Below, one piece after another: positions 57,607-64,000 of a stretch of 64,000 nt of DNA. The notes beneath the pieces were generated by a model. That model made no database searches, was not told where the DNA came from, and worked only from the letters and a program-made list of their open reading frames with translations. How positions within the stretch are numbered: the stretch's first letter is position 1; the number at the start of each line of letters is the position of its first letter. The DNA lies in assembly GCF_008711285.1 (NCBI RefSeq), contig NZ_VXDC01000009.1, positions 62,001-126,000 on the forward strand, in the 5' to 3' direction. Source of the stretch: Roseibium aquae (GTDB lineage Bacteria > Pseudomonadota > Alphaproteobacteria > Rhizobiales > Stappiaceae). Made by a program: the position numbers and the translations under genes.

Positions 57607-57695
57607 GTTTGAAGTCCGGGGTTTCACGTATAAAGGACCGGCCCGCGCCGGGAGCGCCGCTCCAGGCAGGGCGACAAAAGAGGACGTAACCCTTC

Positions 57696-58364
57696 ATGCC
57701 CGAGGTGATCTTTAACGGTCCCGCCGGCCGGCTGGAAGGCCGGTTCCACCCCGCCAGAAAGCGCAATGCGCCAATCGCGCTGGTTCTTCATCTGCACCCG
57801 CAGTTCGGCGGGACGATGAACAACCAGATCGTTTATCAGATGTACTACATGTTCGCCCGACGCGGCTTCGCCGTGCTGCGGTTCAACTTCCGGGGGGTCG
57901 GGCGGTCACAGGGCGCTTTCGATCACGGCCAGGGCGAATTGTCCGATGCCGCCGCCGCGCTCGATTGGGTGCAGACGGTCCACCCCGACGCCCGGGCGTG
58001 CTGGATCGCGGGCTTCTCCTTCGGGGCCTGGATCGGCATGCAGCTGTTGATGCGCCGGCCGGAAGTGGAGGGCTTTATTTCCGTGGCGCCGCCGGCCAAC
58101 CTGCACGACTTCTCGTTCCTGGCGCCCTGCCCGTCTTCCGGCCTGATCATCCACGGCGACAATGACAAGGTCGTGCCGCAAAAGGACGTTCAGACCCTTG
58201 TCGACAAGCTGAAGACACAAAAGGGCATCGTCATCGACCATGAGACGATTCCGGGCGCCAACCACTTCTTCGAAAACGACATGGAAGATCTGCTCGAGCG
58301 TTGCGGCACCTATGTCGACCGCCGCCTCGGCCTGACGCCGGACGATTACATCCCAATCGACTAG
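57696..58364 (+). CDS. COG2945 alpha/beta hydrolase
   Basis: 222 aa. The oxyanion region HLHPQFGGTMNNQIVYQMYY, the turn RFNFRGVGRSQGAFDHGQGE and the nucleophile elbow IAGFSFGAWIGMQ fit the COG2945 family; Asp is in IIHGDNDKVVPQKD and His in IPGANHFFENDM. Cytoplasmic, substrate unknown. AAAGAGGACG lies upstream of the ATG. It diverges from the suf operon. Confidence 0.92.
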   Translation: MPEVIFNGPAGRLEGRFHPARKRNAPIALVLHLHPQFGGTMNNQIVYQMYYMFARRGFAVLRFNFRGVGRSQGAFDHGQGELSDAAAALDWVQTVHPDARACWIAGFSFGAWIGMQLLMRRPEVEGFISVAPPANLHDFSFLAPCPSSGLIIHGDNDKVVPQKDVQTLVDKLKTQKGIVIDHETIPGANHFFENDMEDLLERCGTYVDRRLGLTPDDYIPID

Positions 58365-58489
58365 CGCATCGGGCGTTTTGCTTGAAACGCCCAAAGATGC
58401 GCGGCCACTCAAGATACGATCAGCTTGGGGCGCGAAACCGGTTCCGGTTAAACGCCCGCTGATCCAGAATTTCGGCCTTGTCCCGTGAA

Positions 58490-58510
58490 AACCCGCCATG
58501 CCGGCGGGTT
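58490..58510. terminator. Hairpin terminator between convergent hydrolase and aminotransferase genes
   Basis: AACCCGCC (58490-58497), loop ATGCC, GGCGGGTT (58503-58510), preceded by AA and followed by ATT. The perfect stem with A and T flanks can work in both directions between the converging genes. Confidence 0.75.
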
Positions 58511-58540
58511 ATTCAGGCGGGTTTATATGGCGGCCAGACC

Positions 58541-59710
58541 TCACCGCAGCCAGTCCTTGAGCCGCCTGACCGCCTCATGCATGTCTTCATGCGATCCGGC
58601 GAACGAGAATCTCGTGAACTCCGCCCCATGCACGGGATCGAAATCGGCGCCCGGCGTCGCGGCGACCCCGGCCTCTTCCAGCATGGCCCGGGTAAAGGTG
58701 AGGGAGTCCTGCGAAAAACCGGAGGTGTCGGCGTAGATATAGAACGCCCCATCAACGGGCAGCAAACGGTCAAAACCGATCCCCGGCAGCGCCTCAAGAA
58801 GAAAATCCCTGTTCCGGGCATATCCCTGGCGGACGGTTTCCAGTTCCTGCGTGGCGTCCAGGGCCGCCGTGGCGGCAATCTGTGACAGTTCCGGCGGCGA
58901 GATGTAAAGGCTTTGCGCGATCCGTTCGGCCGGCCGTACCAGGATTTCGGGAAGGACCATCCATCCGATCCGCCATCCCGTCATGCAATAGTATTTGGAG
59001 AAGCTGTTGATCACGATCGCGTTCTGCGAGCTCGAAAGCGCACAGGCCTGTTCCGCGCCATACACCAGCCCATGATAGATCTCGTCGGAAATGAACCAGA
59101 TCCCTTGATCGTCGCAATAGCCGATCAGATCGGCCAGCGCTTCCGGGGTCATCATCGTGCCGGTGGGATTTGCCGGGCTTGCCACCAGCACGCCCTTGAC
59201 CGGACCGTCCTTCGCCGCCGTCTCGAGCAGATCCGGGGTCAGGCACCACCGGGTGTCCGCGCCAACCTCGATCTCAACGGGCACGAGCCCGAGAGCCTTG
59301 ATAATGTTGCGGTAGGCCGGATAACCAGGCGCGGTCAGCGCGATCCGGTCTCCCGGATCAAACGCGGAGAGGAAAGCCAGATTGAACCCGGCGGACGAAC
59401 CCGTGGTCGCGACGATCCGGCTTTCGGGAACGTCCAGGCCGTAGGCCGCCCGGTAATGGGAGACCAGACGGTGGCGCAAGGCCGCCAGACCGCGCGCTTC
59501 CGTATAGCCCAGCCGGCCGTGTTCCAGAGCCGAGCGGGCTGCTTCCAGCGCCGGTTTCGGGGCCGGCGCCGACGGCTGGCCGACTTCCATGTGAATGATG
59601 CTCCGGCCGTTCGCCTCCAGCCGGGCAGCGGCGCTTAGAACGTCCATGGCCAGAAACGGCGCGACATTGCTGCGGTTCGAGGGTTTGAAAGATGGAAAGG
59701 ACACGGACAT
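58541..59710 (-). CDS. Class I/II pyridoxal-phosphate aminotransferase
   Basis: 389 aa fold type I aminotransferase. HMEVGQPSAPAPKPALEAA near the start, GSSAGFNLAFLSAFDPGDR, SPANPTGTMMTPEALADL, SDEIYHGLVYG and the PLP Lys in NSFSKYYCMTGWRIGW. The substrate is not clear; aspartate-type or alanine-type are both possible. It diverges from the M48 protease gene. Confidence 0.93.
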   Translation of the reverse strand: MSVSFPSFKPSNRSNVAPFLAMDVLSAAARLEANGRSIIHMEVGQPSAPAPKPALEAARSALEHGRLGYTEARGLAALRHRLVSHYRAAYGLDVPESRIVATTGSSAGFNLAFLSAFDPGDRIALTAPGYPAYRNIIKALGLVPVEIEVGADTRWCLTPDLLETAAKDGPVKGVLVASPANPTGTMMTPEALADLIGYCDDQGIWFISDEIYHGLVYGAEQACALSSSQNAIVINSFSKYYCMTGWRIGWMVLPEILVRPAERIAQSLYISPPELSQIAATAALDATQELETVRQGYARNRDFLLEALPGIGFDRLLPVDGAFYIYADTSGFSQDSLTFTRAMLEEAGVAATPGADFDPVHGAEFTRFSFAGSHEDMHEAVRRLKDWLR

Positions 59711-59927
59711 GGCAAGACCCGGACGGTTGGAATAGGACCCGGGCCTTCTAGCACCCTTGCGCGGAAAATGTCAGCGGGATCAACCATCCACAGGCGGCCC
59801 GGGACCGTAACCTTGCCGAAGAAGCGGATCATGCGCCAGCTTGACCGGCCGGCCAGCCAGCCATACGGTCGCCGCAATCATCCAGGCTTTTTGCGCCTGG
59901 ACCAGAATTGAGAAGGCAGCATCTGTC

Positions 59928-61379
59928 GTGACAGATCATTTCGGCGTGCGCGCGGCGCGTTTCCTTGGCACCAGGTTGCAGACCGGCTTTCGAAAGGGAT
60001 TGGCGGTGTCCTGCGCGGCCGCCGTGGCGCTGCCGCTGATTTCAAGTTCGGCCTTGGGCCCCGCCCCGGCCTTCGCCCAGGCTGGACGGAAGGGCCTTTC
60101 TCTTGTCCGGGACGCCGAGATCGAGGGCCTTTTGCGCGACTACGCGACGCCGATCTTCCGGGTCGCGAATGTGATGCATTCGGAACCGGAAATCATTCTG
60201 GTGAACGACAAGTCATTCAACGCATTCGTCCCTGACAGCCGGCGGATCTTCATCAACATCGGCGTGATCATGCAGGCCGAAACCCCGGGCGAAGTGATCG
60301 GCGTTCTGGCCCATGAAACCGGTCACATCGAAGGCCGGCATCTCGTACGCCTGCGGTCGGCGGCCACCAACGCCCAGATCATGAGCGTGATTGGCATGAT
60401 TCTCGGCGCCGGAGCGGTGGCGGCCGGGGCCGCAAGCGGATCAGGCACAGCCGCGTCCGGCGGGGCAGCCGCTGCGGTCGGGGCGGGCTCGGTCGGCCAA
60501 CGGACCTTCCTGGCCTATCGCCGGGGCGAAGAGGTCGCCGCCGACAGGGCGGCCCTGAGGTATCTGGAAGCCACCAAGCAAAGCGCGCGCGGCATGCTGG
60601 CGACTTTCGATCGCATGGCGGGCCAGGAAATGTTCTCGGCGCGCCTGGTCGACCCCTATGCCGTCTCGCACCCGATGGCGCGCGACCGGTTCCGCGCCTT
60701 GGAGACGGAAGCCCGCAAGAGCCCCTATTTCGACAAGCCGGACGATTACATCCTGCAATACCGGCACGACATGGCCAAAGCGAAGCTGCTGGCATTCACC
60801 AGCCACCCCAGCGCGGTCACGCGCCGCTATCCCAACTCCGACAAGAGCCTTCCCGCCCAGTATGCCCGGGCCATCGCCGCGCTTCAAAGCCGTTCGCGAT
60901 CCGCGGTCGGGATGATCGATGCTTTGATCCGGCAACATCCGAACAATCCCTATTTCCATGAAATCAAGGGCCAGGCCCTCATCGAAAGCGGCAATCCGGC
61001 CGCCGCCGTGGCGCCTTTCCGCAGAGCGCTCGAGCTGCGGCCGCACGAATCCCAGTTCAAGATCTGGCTCGGGTACGCCCTGGTCGCGTCCAACAATGAC
61101 GCCGTTCTGCCCGAGGCCGAACGCCTGCTGAGGCAGGCGCTTCAATCGGATCCCAACTCAAGCATCGGCTACAGCCAACTGGCAATTGCCCATTCCCGCC
61201 AGGGGGAAGTGGCCGAGGCGGATCTGGCCACCGCCCGCAGCCTGATGGTGCGCGGCGATTTCGAGGCCGCCAAACGATATGCCGCGCGCGCTCAACAGAA
61301 ATTGAACCGCGGAAGTCCGGCATGGCTTCAAGCCGATGATATTGTGTCCTACACACCGCCCCAGATGGAGCGGCGCTGA
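59928..61379 (+). CDS. BepA-like M48 metalloprotease with TPR-like C-terminus
   Basis: 483 aa. A signal peptide ends near APAFAQAG. The zinc site is AHETGHIEGRH (His129, Glu130, His133) with the third ligand in RGEEVAADRAALRY. A Gly/Ala-rich stretch divides the two. The C-terminal 200 residues are helical repeats (PNNPYFHEIKGQALIESGNP; PHESQFKIWLGYAL). BepA-type proteases clear misassembled outer-membrane proteins in the periplasm. The start is uncertain: GTG at 59928 gives a normal signal peptide; a TTG at 59841 is also in frame. It precedes the dsbA-like gene by 55 bases. Confidence 0.88.
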   Translation: MTDHFGVRAARFLGTRLQTGFRKGLAVSCAAAVALPLISSSALGPAPAFAQAGRKGLSLVRDAEIEGLLRDYATPIFRVANVMHSEPEIILVNDKSFNAFVPDSRRIFINIGVIMQAETPGEVIGVLAHETGHIEGRHLVRLRSAATNAQIMSVIGMILGAGAVAAGAASGSGTAASGGAAAAVGAGSVGQRTFLAYRRGEEVAADRAALRYLEATKQSARGMLATFDRMAGQEMFSARLVDPYAVSHPMARDRFRALETEARKSPYFDKPDDYILQYRHDMAKAKLLAFTSHPSAVTRRYPNSDKSLPAQYARAIAALQSRSRSAVGMIDALIRQHPNNPYFHEIKGQALIESGNPAAAVAPFRRALELRPHESQFKIWLGYALVASNNDAVLPEAERLLRQALQSDPNSSIGYSQLAIAHSRQGEVAEADLATARSLMVRGDFEAAKRYAARAQQKLNRGSPAWLQADDIVSYTPPQMERR

Positions 61380-61434
61380 TAGGCCCGACCGCTGATCGAC
61401 CGCGGCGCGGTCGGAACCCAATGAGGAGTTGTCC

Positions 61435-62211
61435 ATGATCTCGATCCAGTCCCTGTGTACACCGCTGAAGACGGCGCTCAGCGGTTTCCTTCTGGCCGTC
61501 GCAATGCTGCTGCCGGCCCAGGCCACGGCGGACGAATTGACCAAAAGCGATGTGGAAACCATCGTGCGCGAATACCTGATCGCGAACCCGGACATCATTG
61601 CCGATGCTCTGACCGAGCTGGATCGCCGCCAGAGGGAGGCCGAGGAAGCCGCCCGGGTACAAGCATTGACCGAGTCGGCGGACATTCTGTTCAATTCGAG
61701 CCGTCAGGCGGTATTGGGCAACCCCAACGGCGACATCACCCTTGTCGAGTTTTTCGATTACAATTGCGGCTACTGCAAACGCGCGCATGGCGACATGGTC
61801 CGCCTGATCGAGGACATGCCCAATCTACGCGTGGTTCTGAAGGAATTTCCCGTTCTCGGTCAAGGCTCCGTGGAAGCCGCGCAAATCGGCATTGCCGTGA
61901 ACGCGATTGCCCCGGACCGGTATGGCGAGTTTCATGAAAACCTGATGCTCCAACGGGGTCAGGCCAACCGGGCCAGCGCCATGAAGGTGGCAACGGACAT
62001 GGGCCTGAGCGAAGCCAGCCTGGCGGAAGCTTTGGCAACCGACGAGGCCGGCCGGACGCTCGAGGAGGTTTATACGCTGGCCAATCGTCTCGGGTTGACC
62101 GGGACACCCTCTTACGTCGTCGGCGATGAAGTGATCATGGGCGCGGTTGGCTATGAACAGCTGCAGGCGAAACTGAAGTCGATGGACAGCTGCGGTGAGA
62201 CATCCTGCTGA
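61435..62211 (+). CDS. DsbA family periplasmic thiol:disulfide protein
   Basis: 258 aa. Signal peptide to about residue 30 (AVAMLLPAQATADE), an N-terminal helical region as in Com1/ScsC proteins (ETIVREYLIANPDIIADALT), then a thioredoxin fold with active site NCGYCKRAH (Cys111, Cys114) and cis-Pro in TGTPSYVVGD. It oxidises or isomerises disulfides in the periplasm. Two further Cys are at the C-terminus. GAGGAG lies upstream of the ATG. It follows the M48 gene in the same direction. Confidence 0.92.
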   Translation: MISIQSLCTPLKTALSGFLLAVAMLLPAQATADELTKSDVETIVREYLIANPDIIADALTELDRRQREAEEAARVQALTESADILFNSSRQAVLGNPNGDITLVEFFDYNCGYCKRAHGDMVRLIEDMPNLRVVLKEFPVLGQGSVEAAQIGIAVNAIAPDRYGEFHENLMLQRGQANRASAMKVATDMGLSEASLAEALATDEAGRTLEEVYTLANRLGLTGTPSYVVGDEVIMGAVGYEQLQAKLKSMDSCGETSC

Positions 62212-62493
62212 TACAATCTAACGTTAACGTCATGTGCGGTGAGGTCTTTTCCTCGGCCATCTGACTGCTTATAAGGGCGGGGTCTGGGGTGCCGTTTGGC
62301 AATCGCGGACCCCGTTCCTACATCCCGTGTGTTGGCCGTTAGATCCGCCAAGCCGGCACATGGCGCTGTGAAATCGCCCGCGCTGTTTCAAGGCGTGCGG
62401 ATGGCAAACGCCCGGTGCCCTGCCGCAAGCACCAAGATCAACACGGCATGGTCCAACCGGCCCTGAATGAGCCCGAATACGAAAGCCCAACGA
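62212..62493. other. Gap between dsbA-like gene and accB
   Basis: 282 bases with no supported gene. In related genomes aroQ often lies here; no trace of it is seen. ACGTTAACGT (62221-62230) is a perfect palindrome just after the dsbA-like stop. The region should hold the accBC promoter. Confidence 0.55.
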
Positions 62494-62967
62494 ATGTCCA
62501 AGGATAATAAGAAATTCGACACGGACCTGATCCGCGACCTTGCCGTTCTTCTTGACGAAACCAACATCTCCGAGATTGAACTGGAGCGGGGCGACGTGCG
62601 CATCCGGGTGGCCCGGCAGCTGAACATCGAAGCGCCGGTGTCCATGGCGGCCCAGCCGGCCTATGCCGCGCCGATGGCCGCGCAGCCGCAGGCGGCCGCG
62701 CCCGCAGCCCAACCGGCCGACACGGGACCGCATCCGGGCACAGTCGCCTCCCCGATGGTCGGCACGGCCTATCTGGCACCCGAACCGGGCGCCCGGAACT
62801 TCATCGAGGTCGGCGACAAGGTGTCGGAAGGCCAGACGATCATGATCGTCGAGGCCATGAAGACCATGAACCACATTCCGGCCCCCAGGGCAGGCACCGT
62901 GAAACAAGTGCTTGTCGACGATGCTCAGCCGGTCGAATTCGGCGAGCCGCTCGCGATCATCGAGTGA
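62494..62967 (+). CDS. accB: Acetyl-CoA carboxylase biotin carboxyl carrier protein
   Basis: 157 aa. The N-terminal part binds AccC ([20 protein letters not shown]), a Pro/Ala linker follows, and the C-terminal biotinyl domain has [16 protein letters not shown] and the biotinylated Lys123 in [10 protein letters not shown]. It carries carboxyl groups for malonyl-CoA synthesis. Starts at 62494 and 62467 are both possible, with no clear ribosome site. accC begins 8 bases later. Confidence 0.96.
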   Translation: MSKDNKKFDTDLIRDLAVLLDETNISEIELERGDVRIRVARQLNIEAPVSMAAQPAYAAPMAAQPQAAAPAAQPADTGPHPGTVASPMVGTAYLAPEPGARNFIEVGDKVSEGQTIMIVEAMKTMNHIPAPRAGTVKQVLVDDAQPVEFGEPLAIIE

Positions 62968-62975
62968 GGCGGCCC

Positions 62976-64000
62976 ATGTTCTCCAAGATCCTGATTGCCA
63001 ACCGGGGCGAGATCGCCCTGCGCATCTTGCGGGCGTGCAAGGAACTCGGCATATCGACCGTCGCCGTGCATTCCACGGCGGACGCCGATGCCATGCACGT
63101 GCGTCTGGCCGACGAAAGCGTGTGTATCGGCCCTCCGGCCGCGCGCGACAGCTATCTGAACATTCCCAATCTTCTGGCAGCTTGCGAAATCACCGGCGCC
63201 GACGCGGTCCATCCAGGATACGGTTTCTTGTCGGAAAATGCCCGCTTCGCCGAGATTCTCGATGCCCACAACATCGAGTTCATTGGCCCCACCGCCGACC
63301 ACATCCGGATCATGGGCGACAAGATCCAGGCAAAGAAGACGGCAAAGGACCTCGGCATCCCGGTTGTCCCCGGATCCGACGGCGCGGTCCGGCCCGAGGA
63401 CGACGCGCACGCGATCGCCCGGGACATCGGCTATCCGGTGCTGGTCAAGGCCGCGGCCGGCGGCGGCGGGCGCGGCATGAAAGTCGCCAAGACCGAAGCC
63501 GATCTCAGCAGCGCCTTGTCGACCGCGCGCTCGGAGGCCATGGCGGCCTTTGGCGACGACGCCCTCTATATTGAAAAATATCTCGGCAAGCCGCGCCACA
63601 TCGAAATCCAGGTGCTGGGCGACGGGAAAGGTAATGCGATCCACCTTGGGGAACGTGACTGCTCCTTGCAACGCCGCCACCAGAAAATTCTGGAAGAGGC
63701 CCCGTCCCCGGCACTCAACACGGAACAGCGCAACAAGATTGGCGAAGTCGTGGCCTCGGCGATGCGCAAGCTGAAATACCGCGGCGTCGGGACGGTCGAG
63801 TTTCTGTATGAGAACGGCGAGTTCTATTTCATCGAGATGAACACGCGGCTTCAGGTGGAGCATCCGGTGACCGAGATGATCACCGGGATCGACCTGGTCA
63901 ACGAGCAGATCCGGATCGCGGCGGGCGGCTCGCTGGAGATCGAACAGTCCGATATCCGCTTCGAAGGCCATGCGATCGAGTGCCGCATCAACGCGGAGGA
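62976..64000 (+). CDS. accC: Acetyl-CoA carboxylase biotin carboxylase, truncated by window edge
   Basis: 341 codons visible. It carboxylates biotin on AccB using ATP and bicarbonate. N-terminal [40 protein letters not shown]-grasp glycine loop [26 protein letters not shown] and [20 protein letters not shown]. About 105 residues of the usual 450 should lie past 64000. TGAGGCGG precedes the ATG. Probably translated with accB from one message. Confidence 0.97.
   Translation, partial: MFSKILIANRGEIALRILRACKELGISTVAVHSTADADAMHVRLADESVCIGPPAARDSYLNIPNLLAACEITGADAVHPGYGFLSENARFAEILDAHNIEFIGPTADHIRIMGDKIQAKKTAKDLGIPVVPGSDGAVRPEDDAHAIARDIGYPVLVKAAAGGGGRGMKVAKTEADLSSALSTARSEAMAAFGDDALYIEKYLGKPRHIEIQVLGDGKGNAIHLGERDCSLQRRHQKILEEAPSPALNTEQRNKIGEVVASAMRKLKYRGVGTVEFLYENGEFYFIEMNTRLQVEHPVTEMITGIDLVNEQIRIAAGGSLEIEQSDIRFEGHAIECRINAE

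Larger units (their letters stand above)
57370..57695. promoter_or_regulatory. Divergent control region of suf operon and COG2945 hydrolase gene
   Basis: 326 bases. On the minus strand it holds the suf promoter and the ICE-like box. On the plus strand, TTGAAG (57609) and TAAAGG (57631) 16 bases apart could serve the hydrolase, and AAAGAGGACG precedes its ATG. A 73-codon open frame on the minus strand spans the promoter and is not taken as a gene. Confidence 0.6.

Noticed and set aside
57406-57627. 73-codon minus-strand open frame ahead of sufS2, in the place where an iscR-type regulator often lies
   Set aside because: It has no helix-turn-helix or Cys motif, no ribosome site, and its start lies upstream of the best suf promoter, so the suf transcript would not carry its start. 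It also spans the ICE-like box.

Overview
The window is GC-rich DNA from an alphaproteobacterium, most likely a member of the Hyphomicrobiales (Rhizobiales). A Stappiaceae/Roseibium-like origin is my guess only. The placement rests on: an ExoR-type Sel1 regulator; a suf operon in the order sufS2-B-C-D-S1-T-A preceded by an Irr/ICE-like box; a GTTC-N7-GTTC SOS box of the alphaproteobacterial type; TrmFO; the dgt-argS-SPOR-nagZ-scpAB-tatABC-serS-surE-pcm-nlpD block; and DUF1127 genes followed by CCTCC-loop RNAs. I saw no phage, insertion sequence, CRISPR array, rRNA or tRNA. This is chromosomal core DNA with a few inserted genes.

Layout. 1-6407 (minus strand) is a phenylacetate catabolic operon paaX-A-B-C-D-E-Z, with paaZ cut by the window edge. 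6601-7752 is a lone zinc-binding protein gene, znuA, behind a Zur-like box. 7886-9910 is a YcbB-type L,D-transpeptidase. ssb and uvrA (10089-13952) diverge around a perfect SOS box. 14167-15000 holds two small DUF1127 genes, each followed by hairpins with anti-Shine-Dalgarno CCTCC loops. This is a CcsR/cuckoo-like sRNA locus and the most interesting non-coding content. 15183-19255 holds a lipoprotein, trmFO, grpB, and NDUFAF6-like and NDUFAF3-like genes. 19265-22270 is yajC-secD-secF.

22507-39043 is mostly the conserved housekeeping block on the minus strand: nlpD, pcm, surE, serS, tatCBA, scpBA, nagZ, a SPOR protein, argS, and dgt just beyond at 39044. Into it are set a DUF815 ATPase, a solo FbpC-type ATPase and an esterase. 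40447-49468 holds erpA, xthA, a small cysteine-rich secreted protein, exoR, parE, a sulfotransferase-like gene, an rhlE-type helicase and a diguanylate cyclase. 49611-57369 (minus strand) is tenA behind the complete suf operon. 57696-64000 holds a COG2945 hydrolase, an aminotransferase, an M48 protease, a DsbA-family protein and accB-accC (accC cut by the window edge).

How the genes connect. The PaaABCE oxygenase needs Fe-S and di-iron centres, and the window carries three Fe-S assembly factor sets: Suf, ErpA, and the DUF59 proteins PaaD and SufT. Several genes concern the envelope: L,D-transpeptidase, a degenerate NlpD, a SPOR protein, Sec and Tat export, BepA-like protease, DsbA, ExoR. Metal control shows in two candidate operators, Zur for znuA and Irr for suf. 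Many start codons were chosen by Shine-Dalgarno spacing and family length, so the coding starts given are often downstream of the longest possible reading frame.
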